DNA of 44,435 nt from positions 1 through 44,435 of the forward strand of contig JAEEJO010000053.1 in NCBI GenBank assembly GCA_016281915.1, read 5' to 3'. Numbering within the stretch: position 1 is the first letter of the stretch; each line of letters begins with the position of its first letter. The position numbers and the translations under genes were made by a program. The DNA comes from Clostridiales bacterium (GTDB lineage Bacteria; Bacillota; Clostridia; Oscillospirales; UBA644). Below, piece by piece: positions 7,787-16,793 of the stretch. A model generated the notes under the pieces. It did not search any database and was not told the origin of the DNA. It was given only the letters and a program-made list of their open reading frames with translations.

Positions 7787-8788
7787 ATGCCTAAGTTTTC
7801 TATAATCACACCAAGCTACAATTCTTGGAAATACATGGAGAAATATTGGAAGTCCTTGGAAAACCAGACGTTTACAGATTTTGAAGTAGTTGTAGTGGAC
7901 GATAGCTCTACAGACGATACTTATATAAGGCTATGTAACTATGTAGAGAATAGTCCGTTAAGAATCAAGCTGCTGAGAAATTCTGAGAACCGTGGGCCTG
8001 GCTATACCAGAAATAGAGGAATGTCTGAGGCTAAGGGTGATTGGATTACATTTGTTGATAGTGATGACAGCGTAGATCTGCATCTGCTTGAAAAGGTCAA
8101 TGGTATTATAGAGTCCAATAATAGAGCAGCCGTACCAATTAACTGTGTAGTATATGACTATAATATTGTAAAGGGTAATGAAGTAAGCCGCGCCTCCTCA
8201 ATGTATGGAAGTTATCGGGGGGGGGTACACGAGATATCTACTTGCATCGCAATGGTGCGGAACCATGTCATAGGGAAGTTTTATAAATCTGAAAGAATAA
8301 AGAAGATTAGTTTCCCAGAGTTGAAGCGATGCGAGGATGTTGCCTTTGTGTGCAGGGCAATTGAAGCCTGCTGCATGGATGGTGATAAAGAGATCGGTTG
8401 TACTTATTATCTCAAAGAGGCCTTATATAATTATGATCAGCGCCCAGGGTCACTATCCAATGATAGCACCTTAGATGCTACTGATATGATTAAAGCTTAT
8501 CAGATTATTACGGAAAACCTAGGAGCTAAATATCCAGAGGAAATAGAAACAAAGGCTATTCCAGATTTGCTCTACGGTGGTGTCCTAATAAAGTGCAAAG
8601 CAAACAAGGGCAATCAGGAGATAAGAAAATATATCGAGGATTTTGAATTTCATTATCCTAATTGGTACAAGAATCGCATCGTGAAACAACTCGGAAAAGC
8701 CAAAATGGTTTTTTTAGTCTGTATCAAATATCGGCATATTAGACTATTAAAATCTTTAGCCAAGATTCATTCAAGGCTTATAGGCTGA
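7787..8788 (+). CDS. Family 2 glycosyltransferase with an internal G9 homopolymer tract
   Basis: 333 residues. SIITPSYNSWKYMEKYW, VVDDSSTDDT and the metal-binding VDSDDSVD segment define a GT-A family 2 enzyme. Its C-terminal part contains no clear membrane helix, so it is probably a peripheral cytoplasmic enzyme. Bases 8217-8225 are nine consecutive G, encoding RGG in YGSYRGGVH. A gain or loss of one G would truncate the enzyme at roughly 145 residues, so the tract could act as an on/off switch. The present sequence is in the ON state. GGGAG at 7773-7777 supports ATG 7787. The next gene is a paralogue of similar length. Confidence 0.9.
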   Translation: MPKFSIITPSYNSWKYMEKYWKSLENQTFTDFEVVVVDDSSTDDTYIRLCNYVENSPLRIKLLRNSENRGPGYTRNRGMSEAKGDWITFVDSDDSVDLHLLEKVNGIIESNNRAAVPINCVVYDYNIVKGNEVSRASSMYGSYRGGVHEISTCIAMVRNHVIGKFYKSERIKKISFPELKRCEDVAFVCRAIEACCMDGDKEIGCTYYLKEALYNYDQRPGSLSNDSTLDATDMIKAYQIITENLGAKYPEEIETKAIPDLLYGGVLIKCKANKGNQEIRKYIEDFEFHYPNWYKNRIVKQLGKAKMVFLVCIKYRHIRLLKSLAKIHSRLIG

Positions 8789-8801
8789 TTTAAGCGGGTG
8801 G

Positions 8802-8832
8802 ACTGTCTTCTTGAAGTATGAAGGAGGACAGT
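8802..8832 (+). promoter_or_regulatory. RNA hairpin covering the ribosome binding site of the next glycosyltransferase
   Basis: 8802-8812 (ACTGTCTTCTT) can pair over 11 bp, with two G-U pairs, with 8822-8832 (AGGAGGACAGT). The 3' arm contains most of the AAGGAGG Shine-Dalgarno of the gene starting at 8838, so folding would hide the ribosome site. Confidence 0.45.
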
Positions 8833-8837
8833 TCAAA

Positions 8838-9807
8838 ATGAAACCATTAGTTTCTGTAATTATACCAGTATTTAATGTAGAACAATACATAGAACGATGC
8901 GTTGAGTCGGTAATTAACCAGGAATATAAAAACATAGAAATAATACTGGTCGATGATGGATCAACTGATCAATCTGGTATGCTATGCGATGAACTTGCAA
9001 CAAAAGATGAACGGATACATGTTATTCACAAGAAGAATGGGGGTTTATCTTCAGCAAGGAACAGCGGACTGGAACATGCCTCTGGTGAATGGGTTACGTT
9101 CATTGATAGTGATGATTGGGTCACTGAAGACTATGTATCGGGTATGTATAATACCGCAGAGATGAGCAAAGCAGATGTTGTAATAGGTGGAGTCGCATAT
9201 ATACGATAATGGAAGTGAAAAATCAGCGGATTCATATGGCCATTTAAATAACGGAGTAGATAATAAAAAAATAGTTGCGCAGTGTAGGTCATATGCATGC
9301 GGACGTCTTTTCAAGAGAGACTTATTTAGTTCTATCGACTTTCCGGAAGACATTCGTAGAAGTGACGATATTGGATCCATTATTCCAGTTTTAACAAAAG
9401 CAAAGAGAATTGCTATATATGAGAAAGTTGTATACCTTTATTATCAAAGAAGCACATCACTTTCTCTTTCCAATAATAATATTGATTTGAGTTTCTATCC
9501 TAAAACTGTAAATCGAATGCTCGAATTGTCGGAAAAAGGATATGAAGAAGAATTGGAGTTTCGATGCATACATGAGTTGTTGTATGGTATGGTTTACCTT
9601 ATGATAATCTCAAAAAAGAGCAGGAAAGAATTTAGGGATCATATTAATTCTTTTAATCGAAACCATAAAGGCTGGGAGTCAAATTCATATATTAATGGCC
9701 TTCCTAAAGCAAAGAAAATCTTTGTGATGCTGGCTGGTCGGAAGCACTTTGGAATGCTTAAGATACTTGTAACTGCAAAAAATATGTTGAGCAGAGGCGG
9801 AGCATAA
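8838..9807 (+). pseudogene. Family 2 glycosyltransferase disrupted by a frameshift near 9200
   Basis: From ATG 8838 (AAGGAGG at 8821-8827) the protein starts MKPLVSVIIPVFNVEQYIE, with VDDGSTDQS and FIDSDDW, a normal GT2 catalytic half, but it stops at TAA 9207-9209 after 123 residues. The remainder (RLFKRDLF, DDIGSIIPVL and so on) continues in another frame to 9807. The break lies in TATATA at 9198-9203; adding one TA unit would restore one frame of about 323 residues, close to the 333-residue paralogue upstream. This may be a real inactivating deletion, a switchable state or a sequencing error. If real, the N-terminal half alone would lack the acceptor-binding region and be inactive. Confidence 0.82.
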
Positions 9808-9809
9808 AG

Positions 9810-11084
9810 ATGAGCTTAGAACAAAAGATTAATTATCAACTGAATAAAATCCCCGCTGTAAAAAAAGTAATCAAGCGGGTTTATCAGCGAACAATGTATG
9901 CCATATCCCCTAAAATTAAGAGTGAAGGAAACATCTCTCGTATCTCGCCTGATGATACTGCTCATGAGTACTTTTTCGGCTATTACGATAAATCTCCCTG
10001 GGATGCATCTGATCGCTACATGCTCTGCATGAGAGCCAATGATACATGGTCTGATGTAAGCCCAAAAGAGAAAGCGGATATACTTCTGATTGATACGTCA
10101 CTTCCTGAAAGTGCTCCGAATAGGGTGATGAAGATCGCAGAAACCAGCTCCTGGAATGTTCAGCAGGCATGCATGGCACAGTGGCTCGGTCCGGACTTTT
10201 CTTCACGTATTCTTTTTAACGATTATCGAGATGGAAGGTATGTGGCTGTTATCAAAGAACTGGCTACAGGAGCAGAGCGAGTCATTGAAGCTCCGGTTTA
10301 CACCGTATCGGCTGATGGAAAGACTGCTCTGACGCTTGATTTCAGCCGTCTCTACAACTTACGCCCTGGTTATGGTTATTACAATGTTCCTGAGAAAACC
10401 AAAGGGGTGGCTTTACCAGATGCAACAGCCGTGTGGAAGATCAATTTGGAGAGCGGGGAGGTAACCGACCTCTTAACATATAAAGATTTCGCCACATTCC
10501 AGCCAAGAACAGAGATGCAGGAAGCGGGGGCTGTCCACAAGGTTAATCATCTTATGATTAGCCCGTCTGGATCTCGTTGCATGGTGCTTTACCGTTGGTT
10601 TGTTGGGCAGAGGAAGTATACAAGGCTTGTTACTTTCGACACAGCGGACGGCAAAAATATGTACGTTCTTTCCGATGATGATATGGTCAGCCACTGTTTC
10701 TGGAAAGATGACGAGCATATCTTGGCCTTTGAAAATAAGAAAGATGGTGGCCCAGGCTATTACTTCATGAAAGATAAGACTCAGGAGTATATCCATTGTT
10801 GGCCTGAATTAAACGGTGATGGGCATCCTAGCTATAGTCCCGATGAAAAACATATTGTGACTGATGCTTACCCCGATCGGGCCCGTGTTGCATCAATTCG
10901 TGTGATGGATGGAACGAACGAGAAAAAGGATGTAACAACTGTTGTAGCTAGGGTATTTGCACCCTTTAAGTACGATAATGACACTAGATGTGACCTTCAT
11001 CCGAGATGGAATCGAAAGGGCGATACTATTTGCTTCGATTCCGTTTTTGAAGGTCACAGAGGATTATATACTGTTAAGCTATAA
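9810..11084 (+). CDS. Beta-propeller (TolB/PD40-like) protein of the polysaccharide locus, function unknown
   Basis: 424 residues. The body is made of repeated strands of the propeller type: YTVSADGKTALTLDF, MISPSGSRCMVLYRW, GHPSYSPDEKHIVTDAYPD and LHPRWNRKGDTICFDS are PD40-like blades with the usual S-P-D/N-G turn. There is no signal peptide and no membrane helix, so the protein appears cytoplasmic. A conserved-looking FGYYDKSPW sits near the N-terminus. Such proteins occur between glycosyltransferase genes in Bacillota polysaccharide loci and are sometimes annotated as glycosyltransferases, but I see no GT fold. Oligogalacturonate lyase has a comparable propeller, so a uronate-acting role is conceivable. 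The function is not established. GGAG lies 8 nt before ATG 9810. Confidence 0.75.
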   Translation: MSLEQKINYQLNKIPAVKKVIKRVYQRTMYAISPKIKSEGNISRISPDDTAHEYFFGYYDKSPWDASDRYMLCMRANDTWSDVSPKEKADILLIDTSLPESAPNRVMKIAETSSWNVQQACMAQWLGPDFSSRILFNDYRDGRYVAVIKELATGAERVIEAPVYTVSADGKTALTLDFSRLYNLRPGYGYYNVPEKTKGVALPDATAVWKINLESGEVTDLLTYKDFATFQPRTEMQEAGAVHKVNHLMISPSGSRCMVLYRWFVGQRKYTRLVTFDTADGKNMYVLSDDDMVSHCFWKDDEHILAFENKKDGGPGYYFMKDKTQEYIHCWPELNGDGHPSYSPDEKHIVTDAYPDRARVASIRVMDGTNEKKDVTTVVARVFAPFKYDNDTRCDLHPRWNRKGDTICFDSVFEGHRGLYTVKL

Positions 11085-11120
11085 AAAGAACTGGAAGACA
11101 AACCAAATGTGAGGGTTGAT

Positions 11121-12191
11121 ATGAGGATTGCTTTTCTTGCGTATCTGGAAGGATACGGCGGAGCAGAAAAACAAATGGTGATGCTTGCTAATGAACTGGC
11201 AAGAAGGGGTCATGATATTCACATGATTTCCATAAGTGTTGATAACAATTGCTATTCATTGGATAAGGATGTCACCTACAGCTATATTCCTGATAGTCAT
11301 GGAAGAGCACTTAGACATATAACTAGATATAGTGATATCAAAAAGAAGTTGGAAAGTATCAAACCAGACATTACTCTGAATTTCTGGTATCAATCTGCTT
11401 ATTTAGCAGCAGGTATGAGTAAGAAGATTACAGGCAAAGTTGTCTATTCAGAGAGGGGAGATCCGGGTGACAAGGAGTACAATGGGCTGCTTGGTATGAT
11501 TCGGAACGTGACCCTTCCTAGAATCGATGGGTTTGTATTTCAATCCAAAGGAGCGCAGCTATATTTTAATGAATCAGTTCAAAATAAAAGCGTTGTCATA
11601 CCTAATCCTGTGTTTGTAAAACGAACAGATTACCCAGAAGTCAAGGAAAGACGTAAGGTCATTGTCACGATAGGCCGCCTTCACCCTCAGAAGAACCACA
11701 AATTGCTGATCGATTCATTTGCATTAATCGCAGATCAGATTAAAGACTTCACTTTGGAAATATGGGGTGATGGAGAACTGAAAAGTGAACTTCAAAGGCA
11801 AATAGATGATTATAATCTGGGTAAGAGGGTATTTTTAAAGGGTACAAGCAACAAGATTCATAGTCATATATACGATACGTTTTTATTCGTACTCAGCTCA
11901 GACTATGAAGGATTACCGAATACTCTTCTTGAAGCAATGGCATTAGGAATTCCTTCTATTTCTACGGATTGCAGACCAGGAGGAGCGCGGGAAATAATTG
12001 AAGACGGTGTGGATGGATTGATAACTCCGCTTGGTGATAAAGAAAAGCTGGCAGAGGCAATGCTTAAGATGATTAAGGAGCCAGAACAATCGCTATTAAT
12101 GGCTAATAGAGCATCTGAGGTAATGTCAAAATATAAACCAGAAGAAATTTACACTAAATGGGAAGAATACTTCCGAAGCTTGGTGAGATAA
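11121..12191 (+). CDS. Family 4 glycosyltransferase (GT-B)
   Basis: About 356 residues. The N-terminal GYGGAEKQMVMLANEL loop, the linker VVTIGRLHPQKNH with its nucleotide-binding region and the C-terminal EGLPNTLLEAMALGIPSIS (E-x7-E motif) are the landmarks of GT4 retaining enzymes that use nucleotide sugars. It is expected at the cytoplasmic membrane face, extending the lipid-linked repeat unit. ATG 11121 is preferred over the in-frame GTG 11109 because GAGGG at 11111-11115 lies just upstream. It is contiguous with the polymerase gene (stop and start adjoin at 12191/12192). Confidence 0.92.
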   Translation: MRIAFLAYLEGYGGAEKQMVMLANELARRGHDIHMISISVDNNCYSLDKDVTYSYIPDSHGRALRHITRYSDIKKKLESIKPDITLNFWYQSAYLAAGMSKKITGKVVYSERGDPGDKEYNGLLGMIRNVTLPRIDGFVFQSKGAQLYFNESVQNKSVVIPNPVFVKRTDYPEVKERRKVIVTIGRLHPQKNHKLLIDSFALIADQIKDFTLEIWGDGELKSELQRQIDDYNLGKRVFLKGTSNKIHSHIYDTFLFVLSSDYEGLPNTLLEAMALGIPSISTDCRPGGAREIIEDGVDGLITPLGDKEKLAEAMLKMIKEPEQSLLMANRASEVMSKYKPEEIYTKWEEYFRSLVR

Positions 12192-13412
12192 ATGCAAGAA
12201 AAAAGCACAGCATCTAGCCGGATAAAGCTGGACATAGTAGCACTTACTTTGTTAGTTACAGCTGAAATCTGCTTTTATAGAATTGGAACTTTAAATCTTT
12301 ACTTTATAATGACCGGCTTCGGAATTGTAGTGGGCCTGTTTATTGCTGGAATTCGTTATATACACAGATCAGTAAACATAAGAAGATTCCCAGTATGGTT
12401 GATTGTGATATATGGCATGTTTGTCATAAATGGTTTTTTTCGCCTTCAAATTGGCACGTTTACATGGGATACAATATTTTATCGTTTTATAGAGAATCTA
12501 GCAATGTATTATTTGTTCAGAGATATTGTCAGAGAAAATAGTAAAAAAATTGTTGGTCCATTTCTTATAGCGGGACTGTTCTCATTTGGATATTTATTGA
12601 TGACAGAAGGCACTTCATTTTTGGCAGGTTATTCTCGTATTGGAAACCTTATGAGTGGAAATGTGAATACTGTCGGGTATAATTTTGGATTGGTATCCAT
12701 GTTCACCATGTGGTGGTATTGCCAAGAAAAGAAATGGTATAAACTAGTTCTTTTTTTACTATTTTCAATCGTTATGCTCCTGACTGGATCGAAGAAAGTA
12801 GTAATAATTCTTTTACTAGATTTTGTATTACTTTTCATGCACGATAGGGGTCACGCTGGCAGATGGCTTAAGTTTGGTCTGGCATTTGTTGCATTAGTTT
12901 ACCTTGTTTTTAACGTTCCCGTTTTTTACGAAATCATTGGACACAGGATCGAGACAATGATCAGTACTATGTTATACGGAAATAATACTGCATTGTATTC
13001 TTATTCAACGGATGTAAGAAATCGAATGATAGAAGAAGGCTTTAAATTATTTCTAAAAAAACCTATTTTCGGTGGAGGCTGGGCATATTTCTATGCTAAT
13101 ACTACAACAAGCTATACATATTCACACAATAATTATATTGAATTGCTTTGTTCGTTTGGCTTGGTTGGTACGTTGATTTACTATAACAAACATATTGCGA
13201 CATTGTTATTTTCACTAAAGAGCTTGATTAAAAGTCATTTCAATGACAGGAGATTCTATTTCCCATTCATCTTGATTCTGGCCACAGTATTATTGGATTT
13301 TGCAGCAATTTCTTTCTCTGCCGTATGCGTATGGTACATACCATTGATATGCTCTTGTGTGATGGTTGAAGATATCAAGTATAATATTCCAAGTGAAAAT
13401 ATGAGGAAGTAA
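12192..13412 (+). CDS. wzy: O-antigen polymerase/ligase-like integral membrane protein (Wzy type)
   Basis: 406 residues and highly hydrophobic, with about ten predicted membrane segments and a long external loop near residues 260-310 rich in polar and aromatic residues (IFGGGWAYFYANTTTSYTYSHNNYIELL). The SHNNYIELLCSFGLVG segment matches the Wzy_C/O-antigen ligase signature (xHNxxxxxxxxxGxxG). Wzy proteins polymerise undecaprenyl-linked repeat units on the outer membrane leaflet. Its position between glycosyltransferases and the flippase fits a Wzx/Wzy-dependent pathway. The gene starts directly after the GT4 stop, with the ribosome site inside the previous gene. Symbol given by role, since Wzy proteins share little sequence. 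Confidence 0.87.
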   Translation: MQEKSTASSRIKLDIVALTLLVTAEICFYRIGTLNLYFIMTGFGIVVGLFIAGIRYIHRSVNIRRFPVWLIVIYGMFVINGFFRLQIGTFTWDTIFYRFIENLAMYYLFRDIVRENSKKIVGPFLIAGLFSFGYLLMTEGTSFLAGYSRIGNLMSGNVNTVGYNFGLVSMFTMWWYCQEKKWYKLVLFLLFSIVMLLTGSKKVVIILLLDFVLLFMHDRGHAGRWLKFGLAFVALVYLVFNVPVFYEIIGHRIETMISTMLYGNNTALYSYSTDVRNRMIEEGFKLFLKKPIFGGGWAYFYANTTTSYTYSHNNYIELLCSFGLVGTLIYYNKHIATLLFSLKSLIKSHFNDRRFYFPFILILATVLLDFAAISFSAVCVWYIPLICSCVMVEDIKYNIPSENMRK

Positions 13413-13432
13413 TAGAAAGAAGAGGATTAGAT

Positions 13433-14368
13433 ATGGGAAAGTTAGGCACATTTCTACATCTGCTCAAAACAGATAGAAGAGGCATTTATGTTGCAGCGTT
13501 TAATAACCTAGCGCATACAAATCTGTTTAACAACGTGTCAGATAGACGTTTTCTTGAAATAGCTTATAGAGTACGTATGGGGAAAAAGCTCGATTTAGAT
13601 AACCCTACGACATACAATGAGAAGCTTCAGTGGTTGAAGCTTTATGATCGTAATCCTAAATATACGGAATATGTAGATAAGTACAGAGTACGTACTTTCG
13701 TAAGAGAGACCATCGGTGAAGAATACTTGATCCCGTTACTTGGCATGTGGGAACATGCATATGATATTAATTTTGAAGCATTACCTGATCAGTTTGTTTT
13801 AAAGTGCAATCATGATTCAGGTAGTGTCATGATTTGTAAAGATAAGAATTGTTTTGACAAACAAAAGGCTGTCGATTGGTTTGAAAGCCGACTCAGTAAG
13901 ACTATGTTCTATCTGACCCGTGAATGGCCATATAAAAATGTAAAGCCTTGTGTGGTAGCCGAGGCGTATATGGAAGATGATGCAACTTCGGAGCTTAGAG
14001 ACTATAAATTCTTCTGCTTTGATGGAGAAGTAAAAGCTTTATTTATTGCTGAGGATAGGCAGGTCGAAGGGGAAGATACTAAATTTGACTTCTTCGATTC
14101 TGATTATAATCATCTGGATTTTACAAATGGTCATCCAAACGCGAAAAGACTTCCTGAAAAGCCGATAAACTTTGAACTAATGAAGGAATTGGCAGGTAAG
14201 TTATCAGCAGGTATTCCACATGTTCGTGTTGACTTTTATGAATGTAATGGGAAAGTATATTTCGGCGAAATGACATTTGCTCACTGGAGTGGTATGGTAC
14301 CGTTTGAGCCGGAAAAATGGGATAGAATAATTGGAGATTGGATTAAGTTGCCTGAGAAGAAGGGATAA
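13433..14368 (+). CDS. TupA-like ATP-grasp protein
   Basis: 311 residues. The N-terminal NPTTYNEKLQWLKLYDRNPKY followed by DKYRVRTFVRETIG, then FVLKCNHDSGS and DYKFFCFDGEVKALFI is the pattern of TupA-like ATP-grasp proteins (PF14305 type), named after teichuronopeptide synthesis. ATP-grasp enzymes join a carboxylate to an amine through an acyl phosphate. Here this could mean amidation of a uronic acid residue, which fits the predicted UDP-GalNAcA supply. HVRVDFYECNGKVYFGEMTF near the C-terminus carries the acidic metal-binding residues. AAGAGGA upstream supports ATG 13433. The reaction in this locus is inference. Confidence 0.85.
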   Translation: MGKLGTFLHLLKTDRRGIYVAAFNNLAHTNLFNNVSDRRFLEIAYRVRMGKKLDLDNPTTYNEKLQWLKLYDRNPKYTEYVDKYRVRTFVRETIGEEYLIPLLGMWEHAYDINFEALPDQFVLKCNHDSGSVMICKDKNCFDKQKAVDWFESRLSKTMFYLTREWPYKNVKPCVVAEAYMEDDATSELRDYKFFCFDGEVKALFIAEDRQVEGEDTKFDFFDSDYNHLDFTNGHPNAKRLPEKPINFELMKELAGKLSAGIPHVRVDFYECNGKVYFGEMTFAHWSGMVPFEPEKWDRIIGDWIKLPEKKG

Positions 14369-14400
14369 TCTTCTCCATAGAATGAAGAGGAAGACTGGTA

Positions 14401-15900
14401 ATGTCATCAACTCGTGGTAAAAGGTTAAAGTGGAATACGATAAGCTCGCTGACTTTTCAGTTGACTACCCTTGCTTGTGGATTCATTCTTCCAAGGCTAA
14501 TACTTGGCACATATGGTTCACAAGTCAATGGATTGGTGAACTCAATCACCCAATTTCTTCATATTATAGCTTTTCTTGAACTAGGTGTAGGTGCAGTCGT
14601 TCAGTCATCACTATATAAACCTCTTGCAGATGGGAATCGATTGCTGACAAGCCAAATAATCAAATCGGCAGGCAACTTTTTTTCAAAAATTGCAATTATT
14701 CTGAGCGTGTATATAGGTATTCTGATTGCTGTATATCCTCTTATGGTCAATCAGGATTTTGACTTCATATATACTGCAACCCTTATTATTGCTATTGGAA
14801 TAAGTTCATTTGCACAATATTATTTTGGCGTTGTAGATAGGCTTCTTCTTGCAGCAGACCAGCATGGGTATATTCAGTATAATGCACAGACAGCAACATT
14901 AATCGTAAATACCTTGCTTTGCGCGCTGTTTATAAAGCTTGGTGCATCGATCCATATCGTTAAATTAACAACATCTTTAGTGTATCTCGTCAGACCGCTC
15001 ATTCTAAGGATTTATGTTAATAAGCATTATGACATTGACAGGAAAATAAAGCTTACCGGAGAGCCTATAAAACAGAAATGGAACGGGATAGCGCAGCATG
15101 TGGCGGCAGTTGTTTTAGACCAAACCGATGTCATTGTATTAACTGCATTATCAACACTAACAAATGTCTCTATCTATTCTGTATACCAGCTTGTAGTTAA
15201 TGGCGTAAAGAATCTTTTGGTATCGCTCACAAGTGGGTTCCAATCGCTGATGGGAGAATATATCGCTAGAGAACAAGAGACAGAATTGAGATCTCTATTT
15301 GACTGGACTGAATGGTTGATGCATACTGGAACAACTATTATTTTTGGTTGTACTGGGATGCTGGTTGTTCCTTTTGTAATGGTATATACGAACGGTGTGA
15401 ACGATGCAAACTATACAGTTCCTCTTTTCGCGGCGTTGATTACCTTGGCCCATGCAGGACATTGCTTAAGACTTCCATATAATCTGCTAATATTAGCGGC
15501 GGGACATTATAAACAGACACAGCACAACTATATAATTGCTGCGACTCTTAATATTGTCATTTCAGTTGCAACTGTTAAAATATGGGGCTTAATCGGAGTT
15601 GCCATAGGAACCCTTGTCGCAATGGTATATCAGACCATATGGATGGCTTTGTATGATTCAAGAGCCATATTGAAAGGTGTCTTTATAAGCTTTTTGAAAC
15701 ATACAGTGGTTGATGCGATAACAGTAGCTTTAGGTGTAATTGCGACCATGAATATTCCACTTTTATCGGTTACATATAGAAGTTGGATAATCCAAGCATT
15801 CTTTGTATTCGTTATCTGGGTAATTATAGCCGCGGGTGTGAATCTGCTATTTTATAGAGAGAAAGTTATGCAGTTAAAGAAGAAATTGCTTCGTCGATAG
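14401..15900 (+). CDS. wzx: Polysaccharide flippase of the MOP superfamily (Wzx-like)
   Basis: 499 residues with roughly 12-14 hydrophobic segments, the usual size for a Wzx/RfbX exporter. The N-terminal KWNTISSLTFQLTTLACGFILPRLILGTYGSQVNGLVNSI pattern, broken by short loops, matches the polysaccharide biosynthesis protein family (the G-x-x-V-N-G-L segment is typical). It would move the undecaprenyl-linked repeat unit across the cytoplasmic membrane for the polymerase at 12192-13412. AGAGGA about 9 nt upstream supports ATG 14401. There is no sign of truncation. Confidence 0.9.
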   Translation: MSSTRGKRLKWNTISSLTFQLTTLACGFILPRLILGTYGSQVNGLVNSITQFLHIIAFLELGVGAVVQSSLYKPLADGNRLLTSQIIKSAGNFFSKIAIILSVYIGILIAVYPLMVNQDFDFIYTATLIIAIGISSFAQYYFGVVDRLLLAADQHGYIQYNAQTATLIVNTLLCALFIKLGASIHIVKLTTSLVYLVRPLILRIYVNKHYDIDRKIKLTGEPIKQKWNGIAQHVAAVVLDQTDVIVLTALSTLTNVSIYSVYQLVVNGVKNLLVSLTSGFQSLMGEYIAREQETELRSLFDWTEWLMHTGTTIIFGCTGMLVVPFVMVYTNGVNDANYTVPLFAALITLAHAGHCLRLPYNLLILAAGHYKQTQHNYIIAATLNIVISVATVKIWGLIGVAIGTLVAMVYQTIWMALYDSRAILKGVFISFLKHTVVDAITVALGVIATMNIPLLSVTYRSWIIQAFFVFVIWVIIAAGVNLLFYREKVMQLKKKLLRR

Positions 15901-15939
15901 AGATAAGAGGGAAACACGAATTGTAATGAGGTCGAAAAA

Positions 15940-16791
15940 ATGAGGAAAAAAGGATTTACGACTGAAGAAATACTCAGCCAAAGTAATGGAAGACTTACTC
16001 TAGACGAAATCCATGGAAGGCTTAAAGAATTGATTTACTACTTTGATCTGTTCTGTAAAGCAAATTCGCTGACGTATTATCCTGCTGGAGGAACTCTGAT
16101 TGGAACTATACGTCACAATGGATTCATTCCGTGGGACGATGATGTAGACTTTTATATGCCTAGGGAAGACTATGAAAAACTCATCAATCATTCACAGATT
16201 ACAAAAGATATAGATGTGGTCACAAGATTTTGCGGAGATAAATACTACCATCCATTCCAGCATTGTAATCTTTCTGATAGCAAGACCATTTTTGTTAGCC
16301 ATCTATTACGTTGGAATACGGGAAAAGGTCAGTATATAGACATCTTTCCGTTGGATAATGTACCGGATGATGATAAAGATAAAGAAAGGCTAATGCAAAA
16401 ATTGTTTAACGATTGTCGCATATGTAGTTATTCCGTTGCAGCAAAGAGAAGGGGCACGACTCTCAAAGACAGCGGAATTCGTCTTGTTTCTTCTGTATTA
16501 AGTCACGCAAACATAGAAGGCGTACTTGATAGAATAGATAAAACAGCACAATCATACAATTCCGTTTCGTGTAAAAGATGGGGGCCCATATCAAGAGAAG
16601 CGCGAGATCGACTCGTGTGGGAAAAGGGTTGGTTTACATCTACTTTTAGACACGCATTTGAGGATATTGAAATTGATGTGCCAGCTGGATATGACTCAAT
16701 TCTCAGACATACATTTGGGGATTATATGCAATTACCTCCTGAAAATCAAAGAGGAAACCAACATGAAATTGAAGTGTATTGGAGAATATGA
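15940..16791 (+). CDS. licD: LicD family phosphotransferase
   Basis: 283 residues. YYPAGGTLIGTIRHNGFIPWDDDVDFYMPREDYEKL, split across residues 50-85, is the LicD nucleotidyltransferase-like core with its metal-binding DDDVD. YIDIFPLDNVPDD follows as in other LicD proteins. LicD enzymes transfer phosphocholine or another CDP-activated alcohol phosphate onto a glycan. No choline kinase or choline transporter is visible, whereas a TagD-like cytidylyltransferase lies three genes downstream, so the transferred group may be another polyol or amino-alcohol phosphate. GAGG before ATG 15940 is the ribosome site. Its stop overlaps the region upstream of the acetyltransferase start. Confidence 0.93.
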   Translation: MRKKGFTTEEILSQSNGRLTLDEIHGRLKELIYYFDLFCKANSLTYYPAGGTLIGTIRHNGFIPWDDDVDFYMPREDYEKLINHSQITKDIDVVTRFCGDKYYHPFQHCNLSDSKTIFVSHLLRWNTGKGQYIDIFPLDNVPDDDKDKERLMQKLFNDCRICSYSVAAKRRGTTLKDSGIRLVSSVLSHANIEGVLDRIDKTAQSYNSVSCKRWGPISREARDRLVWEKGWFTSTFRHAFEDIEIDVPAGYDSILRHTFGDYMQLPPENQRGNQHEIEVYWRI

Positions 16792-16793
16792 CA

